From Oscillospiraceae bacterium (GTDB lineage Bacteria; Bacillota; Clostridia; Oscillospirales; Ruminococcaceae), in the NCBI GenBank assembly GCA_902766785.1, contig CACXEO010000096.1:1-64000 (forward strand): DNA of 64,000 nt, read 5' to 3'. This document shows positions 55,758 to 63,386 of the stretch, piece after piece (position 1 is the stretch's first letter; each line of letters begins with the position of its first letter). The position numbers were made by a program, and so were the translations under genes. The notes beneath the pieces were generated by a model. That model had not been told where the DNA came from. It was given only the letters and a program-made list of their open reading frames with translations, and searched no databases.

Positions 55758-55902
55758 TCCAATTAACTTCTTTTCAAATTAATATCAGCTGACATTATAA
55801 TAGTAACACATAAAATTAAATTGAGTGCTTACAGGTATAAGCAAGGAGAAAATATTTTTTCGGCGAGTATAAAAACAGCATTTTGTCTCATCGCAATACG
55901 GG

Positions 55903-55924
55903 ATCAAACAACAAGGCCCCGCGA
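55903..55924. repeat. Left copy of a 22-bp inverted repeat
   Basis: This 22-base sequence beginning ATCAAACAACAAGGCCCC is found in perfect reverse complement at 57036-57057. The pair encloses the group II intron fragment and the DUF3795 gene. A looser match (CGTAARACAG) continues inward on both sides. Confidence 0.85.
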
Positions 55925-55950
55925 ATAGGGGTCTGTTCGTAAAACAGCGA

Positions 55951-55986
55951 ATCCTCCGCATGGCTGCAATCATGCGGAGGATTTTT
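55951..55986 (+). terminator. Rho-independent terminator with no obvious upstream gene
   Basis: ATCCTCCGCATG (55951-55962) pairs with CATGCGGAGGAT (55971-55982), followed by a T run. It faces away from any plus-strand coding sequence. Confidence 0.7.
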
Positions 55987-56084
55987 CTGCTGCTTCTTCA
56001 AACTTGCTGGCGGCGAACAGTTTGTGAAAACCGTTTGCGGACGGCAAGTCCACAAGGGATAGCCGCTTTAGCGGTGCAAGGGGG

Positions 56085-56327
56085 TGTAGACACCTTGACG
56101 GAGGGTCATGACGCAATATTCACGATCAGGCGGTTTCTTTTGCCTGTCGAGCATGAAGCTTCGCAGGTCTCACGATACTTTCGATAGGAGAGTATAGAAG
56201 TGCGCTTTTACTCCCAAAAGGTCATCCATTACTGGTGCCATTCCAAGACTTGCTAATATCTGGCTGGCTAGCCCTTGGATATACCGGACTCCCACCGGTT
56301 AAGCTACACACCCTTGGCTGGGCGCAC
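56085..56327 (-). mobile_element. Fragment of a group II intron (5' part, domain I)
   Basis: On the minus strand the sequence starting at 56327 reads GTGCGCCCAGCCAAGGGTGT, a typical 5' end of a bacterial group II intron, and continues with ACCGG-TGGGAGT-CCGGT and GCTAGCCAGCCAGATATTAGC, like domain I of group IIC-type introns. Similarity fades around 56085. No reverse transcriptase gene and no domain V are present, so the element is a remnant. It begins 12 bases after the DUF3795 stop codon. Identification is from memory of intron consensus and needs a covariance search. Confidence 0.5.
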
Positions 56328-56339
56328 AGCTGGAAGTTG

Positions 56340-56876
56340 TCACTTCATCTTTTTTCTTAATTTTAGCTCAATATTGTTCTCTTCTGCTATTTCTCGTAGT
56401 CTTTTTGAGACATATCCCGCTTTGTCCTTTACTGGCATATCCGTAGTATGTCGACTGCTTTCATCAAAAACCTTTTTGATATCCTCAACATCAAGAAGAT
56501 TAACTGCAAGACAAAACAGCGTCTTTTCACGTCCGGAATCATATTCAGCCAACAATGCCTCCAGCAACTTCACCTTTTCAGATTGTTCCACAGAATACGC
56601 CTTGATTCCAATTTCCTTTGCCTTCATCAAATCTGCCTTTTGATTCAGATGAGTAATAAAGGAATCGTATTCGTCTGCATGGTCATAAATCTGACAAGGA
56701 TATTCTGAACATTGAAAGCAATATTCTATACCATGCTCCATTCCACAACGAGCTGCTTTACAAGGTTTATTGCCTTGTCCGCATCCTGGGCAATGGCCGC
56801 CAAGCTTCATCGTACATAAGCCGCAATTTAGTCCACACAACGAAAGCAGGGGATCTTTTCGTTCAAAGTTTTTCAT
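56340..56876 (-). CDS. DUF3795 cysteine-rich protein
   Basis: A 178-residue protein. The N-terminal half is a DUF3795 domain: CGLNCGLCTMKLGGHCPGCGQG, CKAARCGMEHGIEYCFQCSEYPC, about ten cysteines that probably hold zinc or an Fe-S cluster. The C-terminal half is helical and charged, ending KLRKKMK. Function of the family is unknown. The ATG at 56876 is better spaced from AGGGA than one nine bases upstream. It has its own promoter and lies between 22-bp inverted repeats, suggesting acquisition as a cassette. Confidence 0.8.
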   Translation of the reverse strand: MKNFERKDPLLSLCGLNCGLCTMKLGGHCPGCGQGNKPCKAARCGMEHGIEYCFQCSEYPCQIYDHADEYDSFITHLNQKADLMKAKEIGIKAYSVEQSEKVKLLEALLAEYDSGREKTLFCLAVNLLDVEDIKKVFDESSRHTTDMPVKDKAGYVSKRLREIAEENNIELKLRKKMK

Positions 56877-56926
56877 ATACTTCATTCCCTACAAATCCCG
56901 ATTAGTAATACTCTTTTTTCACACAA

Positions 56927-56955
56927 AGCATATCAGGAAAATGAAGAATAGTCAA
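56927..56955 (-). promoter_or_regulatory. Sigma-A promoter for the DUF3795 gene
   Basis: Minus-strand TTGACT (56950-56955), 17-base spacer, TATGCT (56927-56932). Confidence 0.75.
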
Positions 56956-57035
56956 CTGCCTGTACAGGGGAACGCCCTAACCGACAGGGTTCGGGTTCTC
57001 TCGCTCATATACTGTCTTACGGATACCGCCGGATA

Positions 57036-57057
57036 TCGCGGGGCCTTGTTGTTTGAT
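57036..57057. repeat. Right copy of the 22-bp inverted repeat
   Basis: Perfect reverse complement of 55903-55924. It directly abuts the MITE-like palindrome that begins at 57058. Confidence 0.85.
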
Positions 57058-57201
57058 AAGCCTTTCCCTTGAAGGGAAAATGAACGGCGCAGCCGCTCGG
57101 ATGAGGCGCCGATTATTAGGGCAAGACCTAAAGGCAAGCATAAAACCGGCTTTTCACCTCATCGGTCATTTCCGGCGACAACTTCCCCTCAAGGAGAAGC
57201 T
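57058..57201. repeat. MITE-like palindromic element
   Basis: About 144 bases with imperfect terminal inverted repeats of roughly 48 bases: the left arm starts AAGCCTTTCCCTTGAAGGGA and runs to CGGATGAGGCG; the right arm in reverse starts AGCTTCTCCTTGAGGGGA and runs to CGATGAGGTG. No ORF. Such CCCTTGAGGGGAAG palindromes are frequent intergenic repeats in Clostridia. It lies in the 370-base gap between the DUF3795 and NifX-like genes. Confidence 0.65.
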
Positions 57202-57248
57202 ATTTATCCGCCGGAGGGCTTCGTCTATTCCAAGCCATTAAAGCCAGT

Positions 57249-57629
57249 TTACTCGTGATGATGCCCGCAGGTATGCCCTTCGCCCTCTCCATGGTGATGA
57301 TGGCTGCACTGTACCGAAGGATCATGAACCAGAGCGCCGGACAGGTAATCCGCAACCGCCGTCTCAATGTCTCCGGAAGCGCCCGCGACCAATTCAATCC
57401 CATTCGCCTGAAGGGCGGCCTTCGCCCCTCCGCCGATTCCGCCGCAGATGAGAAGGGAGACGCCTTTCTGCTTCAGGATCACCGCCAGCGCCTCATGGCC
57501 GCTCATAGAAGTATCCAGGTCTTCTCTTGCCGTCACTTTTCCGTCTTCAACGGTGAAGAGTTTAAACATTTTTGTGTGGCCGAAGTGCTGGAACACCTGG
57601 CCGTTTTCCGCTGTTACCGCAAGTTTCAT
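57249..57629 (-). CDS. NifX/NifB-type Fe-Mo cofactor-like protein with His-rich tail
   Basis: A 126-residue protein of the dinitrogenase iron-molybdenum cofactor family (ribonuclease H-like fold). MKLAVTAENGQVFQHFGHTKMFKLFTVEDGKV and CGGIGGGAKAALQANGIELVAGA are typical. The tail CSHHHHGEGEGHTCGHHHE is a strong metal-binding cluster. Members without nitrogenase, next to Mrp-type ATPases, are widespread in anaerobes and may carry metal or Fe-S clusters. The ATG at 57629 has GAGGGAAAG upstream; a longer frame upstream is not conserved. Confidence 0.88.
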   Translation of the reverse strand: MKLAVTAENGQVFQHFGHTKMFKLFTVEDGKVTAREDLDTSMSGHEALAVILKQKGVSLLICGGIGGGAKAALQANGIELVAGASGDIETAVADYLSGALVHDPSVQCSHHHHGEGEGHTCGHHHE

Positions 57630-57704
57630 TTTTAAAACTTTCCCTCGTTCAATTGAAATAAATATCCCGGCCGGGAAAATTGTCGCGCTGCCCGGCACAC
57701 GATA

Positions 57705-57733
57705 AACCCGCCGCTTCAAAAGGCGGCGGGTTT
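57705..57733 (-). terminator. Probable terminator after the Mrp-type ATPase gene
   Basis: AAACCCGCCGC (57705-57715) pairs with GCGGCGGGTTT (57723-57733). The T run on the minus strand is short, so some read-through to the NifX-like gene is possible. Confidence 0.6.
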
Positions 57734-57745
57734 GCTTTGTTTTTC

Positions 57746-58570
57746 TTACAGAGCTTCAACCAGATCGGCCGCGCCGTCCAGCCATCCGCCTTCAAACAGT
57801 TCAATCACTCCCCGGTCCCCTGCTCCGGCAATCTCCGGGTTAAGCGGGAGTTTCCCCAGCACCTTCAGGCCGTTTTTCTCCGCAACCTCGTCGATATGGC
57901 TTTCGCCGAAGGGGTAGATTTTCTTGCCGCAGTCCGGGCATTCCACATAGCTGTAGTTTTCTACCAGTCCTAAAATCGACACATTCATCATCCGCGCCAT
58001 GTTGACCGCCTTGCCGACAATCATGGAGACCAGCTCCTGCGGCGAGGTTACAACGATGATCCCGTCGAGCGGCAGGGACTGGAAGACGGTGAGCGGCACA
58101 TCGCCGGTTCCCGGAGGCATGTCAACGAACATATAGTCCACGTCGCCCCAGACCACTTCAGACCAGAACTGTTGGATAACGCCCGCAAGGATCGGCCCTC
58201 TCCAGATGACCGGGTCGGTATCGTGCTCGAGCAACAGGTTAACCGACATAATTTCAACGCCGGTTTTGCTCTTCGCGGGGAGGAGCCCCCATTCGTTGGG
58301 AACCGCTTTGTCTTTAATCCCAAACGCCTTTGGGATGGACGGCCCGGTGATGTCGGCGTCTAAAATTGCAGAGGTATGCCCCCGGCGGTTCATCAAAACC
58401 GCCATCATGGAGGTCACCATTGATTTTCCAACGCCCCCCTTGCCGCTGACAACACCAATTACCTTTTTGACTTTGCTCATTTCATTCAGCTGAAAGAGCA
58501 TGCTTTCTTCTTCCCGTTCCCCGCAGTTCTGGCTGCAGGAGGAACAGTTGTGGTTACAACTTTCGCTCAT
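57746..58570 (-). CDS. Mrp/NBP35-family Fe-S cluster carrier ATPase
   Basis: A 274-residue P-loop ATPase. A Cys-rich N-terminus (SCNHNCSSCSQNCGE) as in NBP35 precedes a deviant Walker A, GVVSGKGGVGKSMVTSM; LDADITGPSIPKAFGI, the DMPPGTGDVPLTV switch and CPDCGKKIYPFG, a C-terminal CxxC, are family marks. Members assemble or transfer [4Fe-4S] clusters, useful for the many Fe-S proteins of the hydrogenase system. The ATG at 58570 follows GAGGAGAAG and overlaps the DUF134 gene by 17 bases. Confidence 0.92.
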   Translation of the reverse strand: MSESCNHNCSSCSQNCGEREEESMLFQLNEMSKVKKVIGVVSGKGGVGKSMVTSMMAVLMNRRGHTSAILDADITGPSIPKAFGIKDKAVPNEWGLLPAKSKTGVEIMSVNLLLEHDTDPVIWRGPILAGVIQQFWSEVVWGDVDYMFVDMPPGTGDVPLTVFQSLPLDGIIVVTSPQELVSMIVGKAVNMARMMNVSILGLVENYSYVECPDCGKKIYPFGESHIDEVAEKNGLKVLGKLPLNPEIAGAGDRGVIELFEGGWLDGAADLVEAL

Positions 58571-58916
58571 GATTCTTCTTCTCCTCTTTTTCAAACCGGC
58601 AGTGGCAGCAGTCACCTTCCGCACACTCCCGATCTGCGATTTCATAATTGCCGCCCTGGATTACCAGGCGCTTTCCAAGCACCAGCGCCTCAGCCAGGTG
58701 TTTTCTGGCGGAATAAAGGATTCTTTGGAACGTCCCCCGCGAAACGTTCATCCGCAGAGCTGCCCCTTCCTGATCCAATTCCTCCAAATCACACAGGCGC
58801 ACCGCTTCAAGCTCTTCTACGCTCATGGTCACCGGCGGCCCTTCGCAATGTTCCGGGGAAAACTGCCTACACCCCGGCTCCGCACAGACCCTACGGCATT
58901 TTGAAGCCCTTGGCAT
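58554..58916 (-). CDS. DUF134-family HTH protein (probable autoregulator)
   Basis: A 120-residue DUF134 protein: MPRASKCRRVCAEPGCRQFSP, then a helix-turn-helix segment VSVEELEAVRLCDLEELDQEGAALRMNVSRGTFQRIL similar to sigma-70 region 4, and a Cys-rich tail ECAEGDCCHCRFEKEEKK. The cysteines suggest metal or Fe-S sensing. The family often accompanies Mrp-type ATPases and NifX-like proteins. The ATG at 58916 follows GGGAGGG. A perfect palindrome over its promoter is a likely operator; self-regulation is inferred. Confidence 0.88.
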   Translation of the reverse strand: MPRASKCRRVCAEPGCRQFSPEHCEGPPVTMSVEELEAVRLCDLEELDQEGAALRMNVSRGTFQRILYSARKHLAEALVLGKRLVIQGGNYEIADRECAEGDCCHCRFEKEEKKNHERKL

Positions 58917-58946
58917 TAGCTTTCCCTCCCAGGCGTAAATCATTAT

Positions 58947-58993
58947 GGGCATATGCACATTTTTATTATACTGTGCATATGCCCGCTTGTCAA
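58947..58993 (-). promoter_or_regulatory. Consensus sigma-A promoter overlapped by a perfect 12-bp palindrome
   Basis: On the minus strand TTGACA (58988-58993), 17-base spacer and TATAAT (58965-58970) match the consensus exactly. GGGCATATGCAC (58947-58958) and GTGCATATGCCC (58973-58984) form a perfect inverted repeat flanking the -10 box, one arm in the spacer and the other at the start of transcription. This is the layout of a repressor site on a strong promoter. Confidence 0.85.
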
Positions 58994-58997
58994 GAAA

Positions 58998-59041
58998 AAT
59001 AAAACAGACGGCGCTTGATGGTTAGCACCGTCTGTTTTATT
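58998..59041 (-). terminator. Terminator after acpP
   Basis: ATAAAACAGACGG (about 58999-59011) pairs with CCGTCTGTTTTAT (59028-59040), with T runs, between acpP and the DUF134 promoter. Confidence 0.85.
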
Positions 59042-59055
59042 GCCATTTAAAAAAC

Positions 59056-59283
59056 TTAAGCGTTTTCTTCAATATATTTTACAATATCGCCAACAGTTTT
59101 GATATTCTCAACCTGATCATCAGGAATTTCAACATCAAACTCTTCTTCCAAGGACATAACCAAGTCGACAACATCAAGGGAATCGGCGCCGAGATCTTCA
59201 GTAATGGAAGCCTCCATCGTCACTTTTTCTTCCTCAACATCCAGCTGGTCAACCAAAATACCCTTAACTTTTTCGAATACCAT
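59056..59283 (-). CDS. acpP: Acyl carrier protein
   Basis: A 75-residue carrier of the growing fatty acyl chain. The phosphopantetheine attachment site is the Ser of [12 protein letters not shown] (about residue 35). GGAGG precedes the ATG. It lies at the far end of the acc cluster, 46 bases after accA, and is followed by a terminator. Confidence 0.97.
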   Translation of the reverse strand: MVFEKVKGILVDQLDVEEEKVTMEASITEDLGADSLDVVDLVMSLEEEFDVEIPDDQVENIKTVGDIVKYIEENA

Positions 59284-59329
59284 AAAATATCCTCCTCAAA
59301 TTGTTTCACAGAATTATAAGTGCGGCTTT

Positions 59330-60139
59330 TTATCCTTCCGAATACACGCCGATTTTTCTGAACTTATTATAGCGGCTATCCAGTAAAAGATCAATATCTA
59401 TTTTGGACAATTTTTCTATTGTTTTATACAGATATTGTGAAATCTGCTCTGCCGTTTCCTCCGGCCCTGTCGCCGCATCCCCGTTTGCCTCTGGAATGAC
59501 CGCTTCCACAACGCCGAACCCTACCAGGTCCTCCGCCGTGATCTTCAGCATTTCTGCCGCTTCCTTTTCACGGGAAGCGTCTTTCCAAAGGATGCTGGCG
59601 CAGCCCCGAGGAGAGATAACAGAATAAAGCGCATTTTCCAGCATGGCCAATTCATCGCAGACGCCAAGCGCCAGCGCGCCGCCGCTTCCGCCTTCTCCCA
59701 AAACAACCGAAATGATCGGCGTTTTGATCCCGACAAACTCAAAGAGGTTCCGGGCAATTGCCTCTCCCTGCCCACGCTCTTCAGCGGCAACGCCGCAGAA
59801 AGCGCCGGGTGTGTCGATAAAGCAGAGTACCGGGCGGTGGAATTTCTCCGCCTGGCGGGCAAGCCGCAGCGCCTTGCGGTACCCTTCCGGGTGGGGCATG
59901 GCAAAATTGCAGGCCTTGTTTTCATTGATATTCCGCCCTTTTACCTGAGCGATCACCGTCACAGGCCGACCTTTAAAGCTCGCAATCCCTCCGGTGATAG
60001 CGCAGTCATCCCCAAACAGGCGGTCGCCGTGCATTTCAAAATACTCATCAAACAAAAGCGGGATATAATCGTTGATGGTAGGGCGTTCTTTCCTGCGGAT
60101 GATCTCCATCCGCTCCCAAGGAGTTTTCTGGTTCATCAT
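59330..60139 (-). CDS. accA: Acetyl-CoA carboxylase carboxyltransferase subunit alpha
   Basis: A 269-residue crotonase-fold subunit of the carboxyltransferase. RPTINDYIPLLFDEYFEMHGDRLFGDDCAITGGI, CFIDTPGAFCGVAAEERGQGEAIARNL and EGGSGGALALGVCDELAMLENALYSVISPRGCASILWKD are conserved. Its start overlaps the accD stop by four bases. With AccD it transfers the carboxyl group from biotin to acetyl-CoA. Confidence 0.97.
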   Translation of the reverse strand: MMNQKTPWERMEIIRRKERPTINDYIPLLFDEYFEMHGDRLFGDDCAITGGIASFKGRPVTVIAQVKGRNINENKACNFAMPHPEGYRKALRLARQAEKFHRPVLCFIDTPGAFCGVAAEERGQGEAIARNLFEFVGIKTPIISVVLGEGGSGGALALGVCDELAMLENALYSVISPRGCASILWKDASREKEAAEMLKITAEDLVGFGVVEAVIPEANGDAATGPEETAEQISQYLYKTIEKLSKIDIDLLLDSRYNKFRKIGVYSEG

Positions 60140-60996
60140 GCGCCCTCCTTCGTATGCAGCCGGATCAGGTGGGATAAGGTGCGGCGCATTTTATCACGAC
60201 CGACAACCATATCGGCAAAGCCGTGTTCCAGAAGGAACTCGGCCGACTGGAAATCATCCGGCAGGTGTTGGCGGATGGTCCCTTCGATGACCCGCCGGCC
60301 CGCAAATCCGACAACAACTTTGGGTTCTGCTATGATAATATCGCCCAGCGACGCAAACGACGCAGTGACGCCGCCGGTAGTAGGGTCGGTCAGCACTGTG
60401 ATATATAAAAGCCCTTTTGCGCTGTGACGGGCAACAGCCGCAGAGGTTTTGGCCATCTGCATCAGGGAGATAATCCCTTCCTGCATCCGTGCGCCGCCGC
60501 TTGCCGTAAAGATAACGACCGGCAGTTTTTTTTCAGCCGCCCGTTCGAACAAGCGGGCAATTTTTTCACCCACTACCGAACCCATGGAAGCCATCATGAA
60601 ACGGGAATCCATTACGCCAATGGCGCACCTGCTCCCACGGATGGTACATTCACCGGTGACGACCGCATCATTGAGCCCAGTGGATTTCCGAAGTTCCTCC
60701 AGTTTTGCATCGTACTGTGCAAACCCCAGGGGGTTGACGCTCTGCAAATCGGCGTCGTATTCCTCAAAGCTGTTTTTATCCGCCGTAATTTCAAGCCGTT
60801 CCGACGCGGTCAGCCGGGCATGGTAGCTACAGCCAACGCACACCTTTTTAGCCGCCTCAAAATCCTCTGCAAACATCACTTTTCCGCAGCGGGGGCACTT
60901 GAACAGCAGGTTGGATGGAATATTCACCTTGCTGCCCGGCACCTTGGGCTCCTGCGCGGACCGGGTTTTGACTATTTTAAATAAATCCTCCAGCAA
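60136..60996 (-). CDS. accD: Acetyl-CoA carboxylase carboxyltransferase subunit beta
   Basis: A 286-residue partner of AccA. The N-terminal zinc ribbon is FKCPRCGKV...CVGCSYH, followed by the crotonase core with FTASGGARMQEGIISLMQMAKTSAAV and TTGGVTASFASLGDIIIAEP. Confidence 0.97.
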   Translation of the reverse strand: MLEDLFKIVKTRSAQEPKVPGSKVNIPSNLLFKCPRCGKVMFAEDFEAAKKVCVGCSYHARLTASERLEITADKNSFEEYDADLQSVNPLGFAQYDAKLEELRKSTGLNDAVVTGECTIRGSRCAIGVMDSRFMMASMGSVVGEKIARLFERAAEKKLPVVIFTASGGARMQEGIISLMQMAKTSAAVARHSAKGLLYITVLTDPTTGGVTASFASLGDIIIAEPKVVVGFAGRRVIEGTIRQHLPDDFQSAEFLLEHGFADMVVGRDKMRRTLSHLIRLHTKEGA

Positions 60997-61015
60997 ACCG
61001 GTTCCACCTCGTTCC

Positions 61016-62362
61016 CTAGTTCATCACGTTTTTACGGTTTAAAAAGCCGATGTCATAATTCGCGCTCTCGAAATCCGGATCACGGATCAGGGAGAGCTGG
61101 AAGTCGATATTAGTATCAACGCCCTCCACCAAAAATTCAGCCAGCGCCCATTTCATCTTCATAATGGCCTGCTCCCGATCGGGGGCGTAGGCGATGAGCT
61201 TGGCAATCATATTATCATAATACGGGGTGATCTCATATCCCTGATAAACCGCGCTGTCAATCCGCACGCCAGGGCCGCCCGGTAGATGGAGCGCCGTGAT
61301 TTTACCCGGAGAAGGCCGGAAATTAAATTTGGGATTCTCCGCATTGACGCGGCATTCAATCGCGTGGCCGGTCAGCCGCACATCCTCCTGCCGGAAAGAG
61401 AGCTTTTCCCCGCCGGCAATCAAAAGCTGCTGTTTGACCAAATCGACACCAGTGACCAGCTCGGTAATGGGATGCTCCACCTGAATCCGGGTGTTCATTT
61501 CCATAAAATAGAAATTAGAGCTATTGTCTACCAAAAACTCTACCGTTCCGGCATTCCAATAGCCGCAGGCTTTTGCCGCCTTGACCGCCGCTTCACCCAT
61601 ACGGGCACGGAGCTCTTCGGTCATAACCGGGCTGGGCGCTTCCTCCAATACTTTCTGGTTGCGGCGCTGGAGGGAACAATCCCGCTCTCCCAAATGTACA
61701 ACATTGCCATATTGGTCCGCCAAAACTTGGATTTCAATATGGCGGGGGTTGACAATGAACTTTTCCATGTAAATTTCGTCGTTTCCAAAGAACTGCAGTG
61801 CCTCCTGGCGGGCCGTTACAATCGCGTTTTCAAGCTCCGACTCGTCATTCACCAGCCGGATACCCCGCCCGCCGCCGCCTGCCGAAGCTTTGACCATAAC
61901 CGGATAACCAATCCCATCCGCGATTTCATAGGCTTCCTCCAGAGTTCTGACAATGCCGTCCGAACCCGGCACTACAGGCACTCCTGCCTTTTTCATGGTA
62001 TCCTTTGCGCGTGCCTTGTCACCCATCATTTCAATGGACTCGGCATTCGGGCCTACGAAGGCAACCCCGCAGCGCCGGCAGGTCTTGGCAAACTGTGCGT
62101 TTTCCGATAAAAAGCCAAAACCCGGGTGAACGCCATCCGCCCCGGTCAGCTCGCAGGCCGCGAGGATTGCGTTGATATTCAGATAACTGTCCTTGGTAGC
62201 CGCCGGTCCAATACAGACAGCCTCGTCGGCAATCTGCGCGTGAAGGGATCCGCGGTCGGCCTCTGAAAAGACCGCGACCGTACGGATTCCCAATTCCCGG
62301 CAGGCTCTAATAATCCGCACCGCAATTTCCCCGCGGTTGGCAATCAGCACCTTGCTTAACAT
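61016..62362 (-). CDS. accC: Biotin carboxylase
   Basis: A 448-residue ATP-grasp enzyme carboxylating biotin on Acc[23 protein letters not shown] at the start, [14 protein letters not shown] (ATP loop), [24 protein letters not shown] and the EMNxRxQVEH motif with catalytic Arg are all present. Confidence 0.98.
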   Translation of the reverse strand: MLSKVLIANRGEIAVRIIRACRELGIRTVAVFSEADRGSLHAQIADEAVCIGPAATKDSYLNINAILAACELTGADGVHPGFGFLSENAQFAKTCRRCGVAFVGPNAESIEMMGDKARAKDTMKKAGVPVVPGSDGIVRTLEEAYEIADGIGYPVMVKASAGGGGRGIRLVNDESELENAIVTARQEALQFFGNDEIYMEKFIVNPRHIEIQVLADQYGNVVHLGERDCSLQRRNQKVLEEAPSPVMTEELRARMGEAAVKAAKACGYWNAGTVEFLVDNSSNFYFMEMNTRIQVEHPITELVTGVDLVKQQLLIAGGEKLSFRQEDVRLTGHAIECRVNAENPKFNFRPSPGKITALHLPGGPGVRIDSAVYQGYEITPYYDNMIAKLIAYAPDREQAIMKMKWALAEFLVEGVDTNIDFQLSLIRDPDFESANYDIGFLNRKNVMN

Positions 62363-62449
62363 AAACCGTTCCCTCTCATATTGACTCGCCCGTCCGGAAA
62401 AGCGGAAAGGCGTTTGATCTTTCCCGCGTCAAAAATACTAAGACCCGGT

Positions 62450-62881
62450 TTACCGTTCCAGCGCACAGGTGAGTTCAGCAGTGACGGCCCGTTCGCCGTC
62501 CACCGTTGCAACCGCCTTGCACACGCCGATTGGCCCGCGCTGCTTAATAATTTCCACTTCAAGCCGCAGAGTTTCTCCGGGGCTTACCTGGCGGCGGAAC
62601 CGCGCCTTGTCAATCCCAGCGTAAAACGCTATCTTTCCTTTATTTTCCGGGACGCTCAAAATACAGACGGCACCCGCCTGCGCCAGCATTTCCATTGTGA
62701 GGACGCCAGGCTGAACCGGATGACCCGGGAAATGCCCCTTGAACCAAAACTCATCCTCTTTGAGGTGTTTCAACGCCACACAGCGCACGCCCGGCTCCAG
62801 CTCAACCACTTCGTCAATCAACAAAAACGGGTCACGGTGCGGGATAATTTCTTTAATCTGCTCCTGATTCAAAACCGCCAT
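62450..62881 (-). CDS. fabZ: 3-hydroxyacyl-ACP dehydratase FabZ
   Basis: A 143-residue hot-dog-fold dehydratase. The catalytic His is in [14 protein letters not shown] and the Glu in [24 protein letters not shown]. The ATG at 62881 follows GGAAGGAG; a longer frame overlapping accB is spurious. It dehydrates 3-hydroxyacyl-ACP before the FabV-type reduction. An 87-base gap precedes accC. Confidence 0.96.
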   Translation of the reverse strand: MAVLNQEQIKEIIPHRDPFLLIDEVVELEPGVRCVALKHLKEDEFWFKGHFPGHPVQPGVLTMEMLAQAGAVCILSVPENKGKIAFYAGIDKARFRRQVSPGETLRLEVEIIKQRGPIGVCKAVATVDGERAVTAELTCALER

Positions 62882-62906
62882 ATCAGTTTCTCCTTCCAAG
62901 CTTTTC

Positions 62907-63347
62907 CTATTCAAGCCGCAGAACCGGCTGGCCAAATTCCACCGGCGAACCGTTTTCTACGAGAAATTCCGCAACTCGGCCGTCAAATTCGCTCGCAACC
63001 TCGTTCATCAGCTTCATCGACTCGATAATAAACAGGACGTCGCCCTTTTTGACCGTATCCCCCACCTGGACAAAGGGGGCTTTATCCGGAGCGGATGCCT
63101 CGTAAAAGGTGCCGACAATCGGAGACTTTACAATTTTCCCATACAACTCCTTGGCGGGCTCCGCAGGGCCTGCTCCCGGAATGGCAGCAACCATGACGGA
63201 ACCCGCAGGCGCAGCCTGAACAAGAGGCTGGGGCCCTTTGGCTTTGATTTTCACCTTAACCTCTTCCGATTCAATTTCCACTTCGCCCAAACCGGAAGCG
63301 GAAAGTTTATCCATTAACTCATACACCTGTTCCAGTGTCAGTTTCAT
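62907..63347 (-). CDS. accB: Biotin carboxyl carrier protein of acetyl-CoA carboxylase
   Basis: A 146-residue protein with an N-terminal dimer helix ([23 protein letters not shown]), a Pro/Ala linker and a biotinyl domain with the lysine in ESMKLMNEV near the C-terminus. Confidence 0.97.
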   Translation of the reverse strand: MKLTLEQVYELMDKLSASGLGEVEIESEEVKVKIKAKGPQPLVQAAPAGSVMVAAIPGAGPAEPAKELYGKIVKSPIVGTFYEASAPDKAPFVQVGDTVKKGDVLFIIESMKLMNEVASEFDGRVAEFLVENGSPVEFGQPVLRLE

Positions 63348-63386
63348 ACGCTACCCATCTTTCCTTATATTCGCGTTTTTCAGGAA

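Larger units (their letters stand above)
55758..56084 (+). other. Gene-poor region with structured, terminator-ended stretch
   Basis: No convincing protein gene is present. On the plus strand a -10-like TATAAT near 55796 is followed by short hairpins (CCCCGCGAATAGGGG near 55917-55931, CTGTTCGTAAAACAG near 55932-55946) and a strong terminator, so a small RNA transcript is possible but untested. The minus strand contains a short frame ending FEEAAEKSSA* near 55972 that could be a coding remnant. Confidence 0.35.

Noticed and set aside
55960..56070. Minus-strand C-terminal coding remnant ending FEEAAEKSSA*
   Set aside because: Plausible as a peptide but no start, ribosome-binding site or recognisable domain could be found upstream; it runs into the intron-like fragment.
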